A stretch of DNA of 64,000 bases from Dyella terrae (GCF_004322705.1 NZ_SIZZ01000002.1:62001-126000), one strand, 5' to 3'. Positions 9,450 through 19,605 are shown, counted from the first letter of the stretch. A program made the numbers and translations. Notes: generated by a model from the letters alone, not told the origin.

Positions 9450-9631
9450 GCAAACAAATCCTTGTCATGGATGTGACGCGATCGGTGGCGCTTCGACATC
9501 GGCCGGACGTCGGCCGTACAAAGGGCAGTGTACACTCCAGAACCACCACGCCCGGGCTCCGCCCGGCTTGCGGAAGGGATAACGAGACGCTGCGGCAGCA
9601 CGCGTGACTGCCGTCGGCTCATTGCGACAAA

Positions 9632-10414
9632 GTGGAGCGTCAATTCGTGGCCGTAGAGCAATTCAAACCGATCGCCGTCCAGTCACCGACGCGGCAGCCG
9701 TGGCTGTTTCGCGTGCGCTGCCTGCTCGACCTGCAATTGGCCACCATTGTCAGGTACCTGCGTCCGGAGCTCGCCAAACTCCATGGCCGGGTGATCGACG
9801 TTGGCGCGGGCGAATCGCCATGGCGCGACTGGCTACCCTCGTCGGTGACTTACCAGGGCATTGATGTCGGTAACGCCACGGAGTTCGGCATGAGTGCCGG
9901 CCATCCGGATGTCACGTACTACGACGGACGCATCATGCCTTTCGCCGATGCAAGCTTCGACAGTGCCCTGTGCATCGAGGTGTTGGAACACACGGAAGAC
10001 CCGGCGCTATGCCTGTCGGAGATCGCCCGCGTGCTCAAGCCCGGTGCGTCGCTGCTCCTGACCGTGCCGTGGTCGGCGCGTCGCCACCATATTCCGCACG
10101 ACTACCATCGGTTCACGCGCGAGCGCCTCGAGATCATGTTCGGCGAACATGGTTTCGAGAACGTCGAGATTCGCGAACGCGGCACCGATATTGGCGCCAT
10201 CGCCAGCAAGCTGGTGGTGCTTACAGCCCGGCTGGCGCAGCCGAAAGTCGACGTCTCGCTACTGTGGCGCATCCCGCTGCTGGTCCCCGTCGTGCCGGTG
10301 GCGCTGGGTTTCGTAGCGGCATCGCATGTATCCGAAGCCTTGGGCGCCGGTGCGAAGGAAGATCCGCTGGGCTACTTCGTCAAGGCGACGCGCGCCACAT
10401 CGAGCCGCGGCTAA
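9632..10414 (+). CDS. Class I SAM-dependent methyltransferase
   Basis: 260 residues from a GTG at 9632. The glycine motif VIDVGAGES (about residue 50) binds S-adenosylmethionine, followed by MPFADASFDSALCIEVLEH and ARVLKPGASLLLTVPW, the usual motifs of the Methyltransf_11 type. The last 70 residues include a hydrophobic stretch that may touch the membrane. It is the only plus-strand gene inside the minus-strand sugar cluster, and its stop overlaps that of gtrA by a few bases (10411-10414). Its acceptor is unknown; surface-sugar O-methylation is a reasonable guess. GTG was chosen because no ATG precedes the conserved region. Confidence 0.78.
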   Translation: MERQFVAVEQFKPIAVQSPTRQPWLFRVRCLLDLQLATIVRYLRPELAKLHGRVIDVGAGESPWRDWLPSSVTYQGIDVGNATEFGMSAGHPDVTYYDGRIMPFADASFDSALCIEVLEHTEDPALCLSEIARVLKPGASLLLTVPWSARRHHIPHDYHRFTRERLEIMFGEHGFENVEIRERGTDIGAIASKLVVLTARLAQPKVDVSLLWRIPLLVPVVPVALGFVAASHVSEALGAGAKEDPLGYFVKATRATSSRG

Positions 10415-10815
10415 TCCGCGTGCTCGACCTGCGCCTGAGGATGTGCGGGCGCAAACACAAGCTTCGATAGCAGCACGTAAGAAACCACCGCCATGAACGG
10501 CGTCAGGATGGCCTGGCTGACGATGGCGTTGTACGTGAGCTTGTTGAGCCACGCAATGAGCACAAGATTCATCGCGTACGTCAGCAGATACGCCGCGACG
10601 AAGCGGGGCAGGCGCCGGCGGGACACATCGAGAAACACGAAGTGGCCCGTAGTCAGGAAATTGAACACGATGCCCGCGAGGTTGCCGCCGATCAGGGCCA
10701 CCCAGGTCGGGCTGTGGGCAACCACGAACAACGCATACACGGTAAAACCGAACAGCGTGTTGAGGCCACCCACCAGCACGAACCGGATGAAGCGCAGTTT
10801 GAGCAGTTTACGCAT
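10411..10815 (-). CDS. gtrA: GtrA family membrane protein (polyprenyl-phosphate sugar flippase type)
   Basis: 134 residues with four predicted membrane helices. The N-terminus (KLRFIRFVLVGGLNTLFGFT) is the classic GtrA opening. GtrA proteins are thought to move undecaprenyl-phosphate-linked sugars to the periplasmic side for glycosylation of O-antigen or teichoic acid. The gene begins 8 bp inside the upstream methyltransferase, so it is translated from the same message. The same operon encodes a GtrB-type domain, which is the expected partner. The symbol is assigned by family membership. Confidence 0.85.
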   Translation of the reverse strand: MRKLLKLRFIRFVLVGGLNTLFGFTVYALFVVAHSPTWVALIGGNLAGIVFNFLTTGHFVFLDVSRRRLPRFVAAYLLTYAMNLVLIAWLNKLTYNAIVSQAILTPFMAVVSYVLLSKLVFAPAHPQAQVEHAD

Positions 10816-11731
10816 GGGCCTTCGGCTTGAAACCGGCCGCGGCCGTATTGCCCACGTTGATTGATAGCTTTACGCCATTCAGTCGCAGCCCTTCGAGCAC
10901 GCGGCCCATCGGCCGCTTGAGGCCTGCCGGTAGCGGCATCAGGCGGTGCCAATACGACAGGGCATACGTGTTGGTGAACGCATTCGCTTCGATGTCCACG
11001 TAACCGGCTTGCGCGAACAGGGCGCGAATGCTGTCGCGGGAAAACAGCTGCATGTGTTCGATGTCGACGATGGGTGATCGCTTGCCCAGCATGCGATTGA
11101 CCGGGTGTCGATAATCGTGCGTAACCGAGAGAAAGGCGCCGCCGGGTCGCAGCAAGCGAATCGCCGATTCGACAACCTCCAGCGGATCGCGCACGTGCTC
11201 AAGCGTCATGAAGCAGCAGATCATGTCGAACGATTCAGGCGCATAGTCGCCTTCGACGAAGATGCCTTCGCGAATCCAGGGGCGACGATGCTCCGGCGCG
11301 GCAGCAATGGCCGCCGTGGATGGCTCGATGCCTTCGACATGGCGGAATCCGATCGCCGACAATTTCTCCAGGAACACACCCGTGCCCGTGCCGATCTCCA
11401 GCGCCGAGTCGTGGGCGAGGCGACCGAGAACCTTGGCGAAAGCGTCTGCGTAGCTCGAGGCCGCGTCATTGGCTTCTTCGCTGCTGTCGTAGTCCGCGCT
11501 GTGATAGGCCTTGGCCAGTTCACCCTGGGACGGCGGACTGTCGACGTAGACCAGGTCGCAGGTGGGGCAACGAACCATCTGGAAGCAAAGTCGCTCCGGT
11601 TCCTTGCGTGAGGCAAAGCTGTAGCTGTTCAGCGCCGAGGTATCGATGCGCTCCTCCAGATAGACCTCTGCGTGGTCCGGGAAGCGCCGGCAAATCGGGC
11701 AAGGCCTGTGGTTTCGGTCAGCCGGTTGCAT
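10808..11731 (-). CDS. SAM-dependent methyltransferase with N-terminal zinc-binding cysteines
   Basis: 307 residues. The N-terminus carries two cysteine pairs (CPIC near residue 14 and CPTC near residue 55), a small zinc ribbon found in sugar methyltransferases of polysaccharide clusters. The core has LEIGTGTGVFLEKL (S-adenosylmethionine binding) and MICCFMTLEHVRDPLEVV. It lacks the long C-terminal domain of NovU/TylCIII-type sugar C-methyltransferases, so C- versus O-methylation cannot be decided. It lies between the epimerase-glycosyltransferase fusion (33-bp gap) and gtrA (8-bp overlap), so it probably decorates the sugar this operon makes. Confidence 0.8.
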   Translation of the reverse strand: MQPADRNHRPCPICRRFPDHAEVYLEERIDTSALNSYSFASRKEPERLCFQMVRCPTCDLVYVDSPPSQGELAKAYHSADYDSSEEANDAASSYADAFAKVLGRLAHDSALEIGTGTGVFLEKLSAIGFRHVEGIEPSTAAIAAAPEHRRPWIREGIFVEGDYAPESFDMICCFMTLEHVRDPLEVVESAIRLLRPGGAFLSVTHDYRHPVNRMLGKRSPIVDIEHMQLFSRDSIRALFAQAGYVDIEANAFTNTYALSYWHRLMPLPAGLKRPMGRVLEGLRLNGVKLSINVGNTAAAGFKPKAHA

Positions 11732-11763
11732 GGTGTCCTGTCTGTCGTGGATGGGGGCGGAAG

Positions 11764-13734
11764 TTACGGGTGCGCTTCGCCGCCGGTCTGCTCGGTGATG
11801 ACACCGTGGCGGATGAGGGCGGCGCGAATGAGGCGCGGACGCCCCTTCACTTCGATCATGATCTTGCCGATGTATTCGCCCACCAGTCCGATGCCAAACA
11901 GGTTGAGCGAGCCAAAGCCCAGTACGGCGATCAGCAAAGTGGTGATGCCGCGCGGCGCAATGTCAGGCCAGATCACGCGAAGCGTGGCGACCACGACGGC
12001 GGCGATCAGCGAAAGCACCAGCAGGCTGAGGCCCAGCGTGGTGAGCATGGTCAGCGGCACGTTGCTGAAGGAGAAGATGCCCTTCTTGGCCCAGTCGATG
12101 TTCTTGGCGAACGTGTTGGTCGTGCGACCGAACATGCGCTCGGGGCGCAGGTAGTCCACGCCCGTCTGGCGGAAGCCGACGTAGGCGCGCAGGCCGCGCA
12201 TGAACAGGTCGCGCTCCGTGCAGGCGAGCAGCCACTGGACCACCTTTCGGTCCATCAGCGAGAAGTCGCCGGCGTCCAGCGGAATCTTGACGTAGCTGAA
12301 AGCGGCGAAGACGCGATAGAACGCCTTGTACAGGAGGCCCCAGTGCCAGGGCATTTCGCGCTTGATGCGACGGCCGTAGACAACGTCGAAACCCTTTTCC
12401 CACTCGGCGTAGAAGGCTTCGATGAGTTCGGGCGGGTCCTGCAGGTCGCCATCGAGCAGCACGACGGCGTCCTTGGTCGCCAGCTCCATGCCACTGCGGA
12501 AGGCCATCTGCGAGCCGAAGTTGCGCGAATGGGTGATGCCGATGACGTGTGGATCCGTTTCCGACAGGAGACGGATCTGCTCCGCGCTGTCGTCGGGACT
12601 GCCATCGTTGACGAAGATGATCTCGTAATCGATGCCGATCTTGTTGAACGTTTCCGTCAGGCGCTTGTGCATGAACGGAATGGCCTGCGCATCCTTGTAG
12701 CAGGCGATGATCGCCGAGACGGAGCGACGGCGGGCCTGGGTCGTCTTCTTGGTGCGGCTGGCCAGCTCTTCGTCGGTGACGCCAACGAATGCCTTGGACA
12801 TGTCCAGCAGGCCGTCGGCCAGTGGAATGTTCGCCTTCCAGCCCATCAGGCGCTCGGCCTTGGCGGGATTGGAGTACCAATCCTGCAGATCCCAGGCACG
12901 GCCTTCCATGGTGCCGAACTTGGCCGGCTCGTCGATCTTGAAGAGCGAACGGGTCAGCTCGGCAAGCTCACCAATGGTGACACGCTGGCCGGCACCGATG
13001 TTGAAGTCCTCGCCGTACAGCGAGGGGTTCATCTTGGCGGCGGCCATGATGAAGGCCGCGCAGACGTCATTGACATGGACGAAGTCGCGCGAAGTGTGTT
13101 CGTTGACCAGCGGCGGCAGCGTGCCGGCGAGCGCTGAGCGCAGCAGATTGGGAATGAGTCGTGAGCTGTCTTCGAGGGCGCCATAGACCGAGTACAGGCG
13201 CAGGTTCACGCAGGGGAAGGCATGGCACTTGCCCATGTACTGCAGATACTCAGCCGTCGCCACCTTCGATACCGCGTAGTGACTGTTTGGCTCGCATCGA
13301 TCCGACTCTTCAGGCGCGGCACAGTTCATGCCGTACTCGGACGATGAGCCAGCATGCACGAACGCGGCAATCGACTGCTTGGCCAACAGCGAGACCAACA
13401 TCGTGATGGCGTTGAAGTTGGTCTGGTAGATCAGCTGCTGGTCCTGCTCGAACGAGTAGGCGCCATAGGCCACGCAATCGAACACGGTCTTTGGCGACGT
13501 GGCGCCGATGAGGTTCTTCACCGCGGCCGGATCGTTGAGGTTGGCCGCAAGGATGTTTTCTTCGGGCACGCCGGCCAGGCGCCAGTTGCGTTCGCGCTGC
13601 ACCACGGCATAGACGTCCGGGCGCACCGCGCGAATCATGTGGAACAGCGTGGCGCCGATAAAGCCGGTGGCACCGGTGACCAGGATGGGACCGGTCAGGG
13701 AGCGGATATGGAACGCGATATCGGGGTTGCTCAC
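11764..13734 (-). CDS. Fusion: NAD-dependent epimerase/dehydratase + polyprenyl-phosphate glycosyltransferase (GtrB-like)
   Basis: 656 residues from a GTG whose GTGA overlaps the upstream transketolase stop. Residues 1-320 are an extended short-chain dehydrogenase: Rossmann GATGFIG (21-27) and catalytic Tyr153/Lys157 (YAVSK), acting on nucleotide sugars. After a basic linker (about 320-340), residues 340-560 form a family-2 glycosyltransferase with VNDGSPDDS (375-383) and DGDLQDPPE (428-436). Two membrane helices follow at about 565-585 and 598-620. The second half matches the GtrB/dolichol-phosphate-mannose-synthase class, which loads a sugar on undecaprenyl phosphate. Both halves keep their key residues, so one chain may make and load the sugar. 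The frame is continuous, with no sign of a sequencing join. Confidence 0.88.
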   Translation of the reverse strand: MSNPDIAFHIRSLTGPILVTGATGFIGATLFHMIRAVRPDVYAVVQRERNWRLAGVPEENILAANLNDPAAVKNLIGATSPKTVFDCVAYGAYSFEQDQQLIYQTNFNAITMLVSLLAKQSIAAFVHAGSSSEYGMNCAAPEESDRCEPNSHYAVSKVATAEYLQYMGKCHAFPCVNLRLYSVYGALEDSSRLIPNLLRSALAGTLPPLVNEHTSRDFVHVNDVCAAFIMAAAKMNPSLYGEDFNIGAGQRVTIGELAELTRSLFKIDEPAKFGTMEGRAWDLQDWYSNPAKAERLMGWKANIPLADGLLDMSKAFVGVTDEELASRTKKTTQARRRSVSAIIACYKDAQAIPFMHKRLTETFNKIGIDYEIIFVNDGSPDDSAEQIRLLSETDPHVIGITHSRNFGSQMAFRSGMELATKDAVVLLDGDLQDPPELIEAFYAEWEKGFDVVYGRRIKREMPWHWGLLYKAFYRVFAAFSYVKIPLDAGDFSLMDRKVVQWLLACTERDLFMRGLRAYVGFRQTGVDYLRPERMFGRTTNTFAKNIDWAKKGIFSFSNVPLTMLTTLGLSLLVLSLIAAVVVATLRVIWPDIAPRGITTLLIAVLGFGSLNLFGIGLVGEYIGKIMIEVKGRPRLIRAALIRHGVITEQTGGEAHP

Positions 13735-14639
13735 GAAGGGTCTGCCAGGGCAAGGAGGAGGCTTTGGGGATCGAGGCCAGAAGCCTTGCGAAGGTAGTTC
13801 TGCGAGCCGTAACGCGGGTAATGGTGCGCGCGGGCGTAAAGATGGCTGATGCGCGCTTGCTTACCCTGTTTCATGAGGTACAGCGCGAATTCGGCGCCAA
13901 AGCTGCCTCGCTCGACGTGCTCCTCGGCCACGCACAGGTGGCCTGTGCGGTCGATCTGCTCGAGCAGTTCGGCGGGCGGGGCATGGCGATGAATGGGCAG
14001 CTCCGCGACGGCCCAGAGGCTGGGTCGGGTGGCCTCAGGCATCTCGCGCAGGACCTGGATGTAGGTCCCGGCGAGGGGGCCCACGGCGACGACGGGCGCG
14101 CCATGGCCCTTCAGCAGCTGACGCCACGGTGCATAGGCCGGCACCTCGAAATCGGCGGGCTGTTCGCCACGGCCGAGTCGGATGTAGCTGGCCGTGGAGC
14201 TGTCACCAGCCGCATCGATCACCGCAGGAATGTCCTGGTCGAACACCGGCACATAGGCCGTAAGGTTCGGCAGGGCCAGGAGGATGCCGTAGTCCTCGAT
14301 GGCGTGGTGGGTCGGACCCATCACCCCATAACCGTAGCCGCCACCATTGCCGACGAGCTTGACGGGCAGGTGGTGGAAGGCAATGTCATTGCGGATCTGC
14401 TCGAAGGGTCGTGCATAGCAGAACGGCGCAATGCTGTAGACCCAGGCGTCCAGCCCCTGGCGTGCCAGCGCGGCGGCGACCGAGATCATGTTCTGTTCGG
14501 CGACGCCCGCATTGATGAAGCGCTCGCCCATGGTTTGCTGCAGCGGTTCCAGCGCCATGAATCCAAGATCACCCGTCAGGAACACCATGTTCGGGTTCTT
14601 GGAGCGCGCTACCAGCGAATCACACAATGGCTTTCTCAT
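13731..14639 (-). CDS. Transketolase-like protein, C-terminal subunit
   Basis: 302 residues from the ATG at 14639, which overlaps the stop of the N-terminal subunit as ATGA. It contains the pyrimidine-binding and C-terminal regions of transketolase (VAEQNMISVAAALARQGL with the catalytic glutamate, and the later GPLAGTYIQVL region). Together with the upstream gene it makes one thiamine-diphosphate enzyme split into two chains. An upstream in-frame extension would read into the partner gene and is not needed. Beside nucleotide-sugar and glycosyltransferase genes it probably serves surface-sugar synthesis, not the pentose phosphate pathway. Confidence 0.85.
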   Translation of the reverse strand: MRKPLCDSLVARSKNPNMVFLTGDLGFMALEPLQQTMGERFINAGVAEQNMISVAAALARQGLDAWVYSIAPFCYARPFEQIRNDIAFHHLPVKLVGNGGGYGYGVMGPTHHAIEDYGILLALPNLTAYVPVFDQDIPAVIDAAGDSSTASYIRLGRGEQPADFEVPAYAPWRQLLKGHGAPVVAVGPLAGTYIQVLREMPEATRPSLWAVAELPIHRHAPPAELLEQIDRTGHLCVAEEHVERGSFGAEFALYLMKQGKQARISHLYARAHHYPRYGSQNYLRKASGLDPQSLLLALADPS

Positions 14640-15421
14640 GAACGCGAAAGCTCCTCGATCGCAAGCTGGTAGTGCTTTTCGTCGAGCGGAAGATAATGCC
14701 ACTCCATGCGGTTCTCCATGAACGACACGCCCTTGCCCTTGGTGGTTTCCAGCACCATGAGGCGTGGCCGGTCGGCGGGGCGGTCCAGTGATGCGCGAAT
14801 CTGCTCGAGGTCGTGGCCTTCGACGATCTGTACGTCGATATCGAAGCCTTGCAGCTTGTCCCAGAGCGGCGCCATGGACGCGACGTCGTCGGTGCCCCCG
14901 AAGCCCTGCAGGCGATTATGGTCGACCAGGATGGTGAGGTTCGTCAGCTTCTGGTGACAGGCGAAGATCAGGGCCTCCCAGGTGGAGCCCTCCTGCCATT
15001 CACCGTCCGAGGTCAGGCAGTACACGTGGCCCGACTCGCCCTTCAGGCGCTGCGCCAGTGCCGTGCCGGCTGCCAGCGACAGGCCATGCCCCAGGCTGCC
15101 GGTTGCAAACAGGACGTCTTTCAGTCCGCTGGCCGGGGGGTGGCCTGCGAGCAGGGTGTCGTCGCGGTGGAAGGTGGTGAGATCTTCGTCGCGGAGCTTG
15201 CCTGCGCTCCAGAGCGCCACATAGAGCGCGCCGGCGGAGTGACCCTTGGAAAGCACCAGGTGATCTTCCGACCCCATGCGCTCATTGAGCAGCACACTCA
15301 GTGCATCGATGCATGAGAGATTGCCGCCGATGTGGCCGACGCCGCTCTCGTAGTGCATGCGTACGAGCCGCTTGCGAATGTTGACCAGGTGACTGGCATC
15401 TAGCTGCGCGGGTGTTGTCAT
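14636..15421 (-). CDS. Transketolase-like protein, N-terminal subunit
   Basis: 261 residues from the ATG at 15421. The thiamine-diphosphate-binding half of transketolase is clear: HYESGVGHIGGNLSCIDAL, LSKGHSAGALY, GSLGHGLSLAAGTAL, and the GDGE-like metal-diphosphate motif as SDGEWQEGSTWEA followed by NRLQ. An in-frame extension of 36 residues upstream has no family similarity and was left out. It is the first gene of a minus-strand operon that continues with the C-terminal subunit, the epimerase-glycosyltransferase fusion, a methyltransferase and gtrA. The two-carbon donor and acceptor are unknown. Confidence 0.86.
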   Translation of the reverse strand: MTTPAQLDASHLVNIRKRLVRMHYESGVGHIGGNLSCIDALSVLLNERMGSEDHLVLSKGHSAGALYVALWSAGKLRDEDLTTFHRDDTLLAGHPPASGLKDVLFATGSLGHGLSLAAGTALAQRLKGESGHVYCLTSDGEWQEGSTWEALIFACHQKLTNLTILVDHNRLQGFGGTDDVASMAPLWDKLQGFDIDVQIVEGHDLEQIRASLDRPADRPRLMVLETTKGKGVSFMENRMEWHYLPLDEKHYQLAIEELSRS

Positions 15422-16003
15422 ATTGCTTGACGCTCTCGCTGTTCTCGCCGAAGTGGAGGTTTTGCCCCCACGAATCATCCCTGCTTCTGCCGGCATCCCT
15501 GTGCCGTGGAGAGGATCGCCAAAGGCCATTCCTGCAGAGTACTCAGATAAACCTTACTCGATTTGACACTGAAAAATGAGGTCCGAGACCTCAGGGATCG
15601 CTGCGTGCGGCTTCCTTTCGCCTCCGCAGATGGCTTCCGGCATGCCGTCATCATGAACTGCGCCATGCGATGCACCGCGTCATGACTCTGTGCATGGCCC
15701 TGGCGATCTGACCAGACTCAGTCCTTTCCCCGTGGCTCAGACGTTTCACTTGAGAATGTGTGCAACGCGTGATGAAGAGCAGCATGCCAGGTGACATCGG
15801 TCGCCAGTGGATTTTGCCGATGGAATGGCGTGGCGTGAGGTGAGGGTCTCCGGCGTCCTGGAAGCATCAGTGCGCCCCTCGTGCAGTGCGGTCCAAGATG
15901 ACATTCGCCGTGCCCACGCACGGGCGTGTTCTTCCCCGGTGCGACCCTTCTCGAATGCGGTCGGATGTGCGTCCTCCGTAATGCCACAACCGTGTCGCGG
16001 CGC
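15422..16003. other. Intergenic stretch before the transketolase operon; no gene found
   Basis: This 582-bp stretch between the transketolase operon and tRNA-Ile2 has no convincing coding frame on either strand; the open frames show no recognisable domain. It presumably holds the operon promoter (reading minus). It contains a 17-bp perfect-arm palindrome at 15577-15593, described separately. Confidence 0.5.
15577..15593. promoter_or_regulatory. Palindrome TGAGGTC-CGA-GACCTCA, possible operator
   Basis: Two perfect 7-bp arms are separated by three bases, about 155 bp upstream of the transketolase operon start. There is no T-run, so it is not a terminator, and the short spacer and symmetry suit a dimeric repressor. 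No regulator is assigned; the function is inference. Confidence 0.3.
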
Positions 16004-16079
<76 letters not shown>

Positions 16080-16242
16080 GTTGTTCCCAGCGCAAGGCGC
16101 GCTGCGCGGCCGGTCATGGTAGCCGCGCGATGGCGGAGCGTCGAGGGAGGCGGGCAAGGATCGGAGAACTCTTACGGTCTGACATCCGCTTTATGTGCGC
16201 GGGCGTAGCCTCGGGGGTCCCTTTGAGCGCTGGAGGCGGGTC

Positions 16243-16617
16243 ATGAGCACTGAATCGGTGGCGAAGCGGCTGGTGGTGTTGTGTCGGGAAGGGATGTACG
16301 AGGAGGCGCAGCGGGAGCTGTACTCACAGGACGCGCAGAGCATTGAGCCGGAAGGCGGGCCGCCGGGGTCGCTGGGTAACGTGAAGGGGCTGGACGCGAT
16401 CTTCGAGAAGGGAAAGAAATTCCAGGAATCGGTGACCGAAGTGCATGGTGGCTCGATCAGCGATCCGGTCGTGGCGGGGAACTGGTTTTCCTGCTCGATG
16501 ACGCTGGATGTGACGATGAAAGAGTACGGTCGCGTCAACATGACGGAGATCTGCGTCTATCACGTCAACAAGGAAGGGAAGATTGATCGGGAGCAGTTCT
16601 TCTATGACATGGGCTGA
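16243..16617 (+). CDS. SnoaL-like / NTF2-fold protein of unknown function
   Basis: 124 residues from the ATG at 16243. The pattern of an N-terminal helix pair, QDAQSIEPEGG, a long mid helix and a C-terminal beta sheet ending in EICVYHVNKEGKIDREQFFY matches small SnoaL-like (NTF2-fold) proteins. No signal peptide or membrane segment. It stands alone between tRNA-Ile2 and the REP pair, so context gives no function. The fold is fairly likely; activity cannot be stated. Confidence 0.65.
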   Translation: MSTESVAKRLVVLCREGMYEEAQRELYSQDAQSIEPEGGPPGSLGNVKGLDAIFEKGKKFQESVTEVHGGSISDPVVAGNWFSCSMTLDVTMKEYGRVNMTEICVYHVNKEGKIDREQFFYDMG

Positions 16618-16657
16618 GTGACGTCGCGCCGTTCGCGATGCCTTCTCCCACCCCGGC

Positions 16658-16868
16658 GTCATGCCTGCGCAGGCAGGCACCCAGTGGCGATGATGTTTGA
16701 ATTACGTCGTGCACGCACTGGCTGTCATGGTGGCGAAAGCCGCCATCCTTGAGTGAACACGCGCCGTTGTCGCCATGGATGCCGGCTTTCGCCGGCATGA
16801 CGGGCCTTGGGGGATGGGGTGAGAGCTGCGCGTGCTCGCCACTGGGTGCCTGCCTGCGCAGGCATGAC
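16658..16868. repeat. REP-like element: 33-bp perfect inverted repeat with an internal hairpin
   Basis: Arms at 16658-16690 and 16836-16868 are exact reverse complements over 33 bp. Each arm itself contains a CCTGCGCAGG palindrome. Midway, at 16779-16798, a separate ATGCCGGC/GCCGGCAT hairpin has a 4-base loop. This is the layout of paired REP sequences in inverted orientation, as described in many proteobacteria, where single-strand REP transposases (RAYT) mobilise such pairs. No RAYT gene is in the window. Confidence 0.7.
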
Positions 16869-16889
16869 GATGAAAAATGGGTCGGGCAT

Positions 16890-16920
16890 AAAAAAAGGCC
16901 CTGCAAATGCAGGGCCTTTT
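16890..16920 (-). terminator. Rho-independent terminator of rpoD
   Basis: The hairpin pairs AAAAGGCCCTGC with GCAGGGCCTTTT around the loop AAAT. Read on the minus strand it is followed by a run of T residues. It lies 22 bp after the rpoD stop codon. Confidence 0.85.
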
Positions 16921-16941
16921 CGTTTCATCGTTTCGCCGGAA

Positions 16942-18804
<1,863 letters not shown>

Positions 18805-18833
18805 ACCTACCGCCGCATATGCAGGAACCGATC

Positions 18834-18862
18834 AGTATAGCCATGTGATGCTTTTTTGACCA
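18834..18862 (-). promoter_or_regulatory. Probable rpoD promoter
   Basis: On the minus strand, TGGTCA (18857-18862) and TATACT (18834-18839) are separated by 17 bp, with the -10 about 30 bp from the start codon. The -10 matches sigma-70 consensus at five of six bases; the -35 matches four of six. Confidence 0.55.
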
Positions 18863-18979
18863 GTTTTCAAGTGATTTTACCGAAGGCTCGGGTACGCAAA
18901 AAGCGCGCCAAACGGCCTCTTCCGAAGATGTTTCGACGGAATTGCCGGGTTCTTGAGAGCGCATGCTGCAGCGCCGCGA

Positions 18980-19420
18980 TTACGGCGTCTCGAGCCAGAA
19001 AGTGACCGGGCCATCGTTGACCAGGTGTACTTCCATATGGGCGCCAAATCGCCCGATTTCCACCCGGGGGTGTGCCGCCCGGGCCAATTCGACCAGGCGG
19101 TCGAACCACCGGCGGCCTTCCTCGGGCGTGGCGGCGGTGGTGAAGCTTGGACGCATGCCCGAGCGGGTATCGGCGGCCAGGGTGAACTGGCTTACCAGCA
19201 GCAGCTCCCCGCCGGTGTCAGCCAGCGACCGGTTCATCCGTCCCTGCTCGTCGCTGAACACCCGGTAGCCCAGCAGGCGTTCCAGCATCCGTTTGGTCCG
19301 GGCTTCGTCGTCGCCGGGCTGGACGGCCACGAGGGCGAGGAGGCCGGGGCCGATGGCGCCGACGGTTTCGTGGTCGACGTCGACGCGGGCGGACTGGACG
19401 CGCTGGATGAGTGAAATCAT
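18980..19420 (-). CDS. dtd: D-aminoacyl-tRNA deacylase
   Basis: 146 residues, the family's usual length (E. coli 145). It shows the opening [13 protein letters not shown], the active-site motif [12 protein letters not shown] and the C-terminal cross-subunit [12 protein letters not shown] with its Gly-Pro motif. DtD removes D-amino acids (and glycine) mischarged onto tRNA, acting as a cytoplasmic homodimer. It is divergent from the lipid A acyltransferase, with the inverted heptamer repeat lying between the two. Confidence 0.95.
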   Translation of the reverse strand: MISLIQRVQSARVDVDHETVGAIGPGLLALVAVQPGDDEARTKRMLERLLGYRVFSDEQGRMNRSLADTGGELLLVSQFTLAADTRSGMRPSFTTAATPEEGRRWFDRLVELARAAHPRVEIGRFGAHMEVHLVNDGPVTFWLETP

Positions 19421-19447
19421 GGGGCCTCGGGTGAGTTCGGCGGCTGC

Positions 19448-19605
19448 GCCGCCTGGGGGGTCGCTCGCTGGCGCTCGCTGTGAACAGTAAACAGTAAGAG
19501 CGGGGGCTGGAATATCGCGGACTGGCGTGGAGTTTGCCGTTTCTGTTTACCGTTCACCGTTCACCGTTCACCAGCGAGCGCCAGCGAGCGACCCCCCCAG
19601 GCGGC
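19448..19605. repeat. Large intergenic inverted repeat with heptamer array at the tip
   Basis: The left arm (19448-19480, 33 nt) and right arm (19572-19605, 34 nt) are reverse complements except for one extra C. The inner ends carry 7-bp repeats. On the right, TGTTTAC is followed by three copies of CGTTCAC (19544-19571); on the left about two complementary units (19480-19493). The whole lies between divergent dtd and the acyltransferase gene, so it is transcribed into the leader of at least one. The same modules recur at 20521-20646 and, in part, at 59524-59620. Confidence 0.75.

Noticed and set aside
14640-14702. 21-residue N-terminal extension of the transketolase C-subunit
   Set aside because: It overlaps the partner gene, lacks conservation, and the ATGA overlap gives a better start.
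19544-19571. Heptamers as a CRISPR or VNTR array
   Set aside because: Units are 7 bp without spacers, so it is not CRISPR. It is kept as a simple repeat only.
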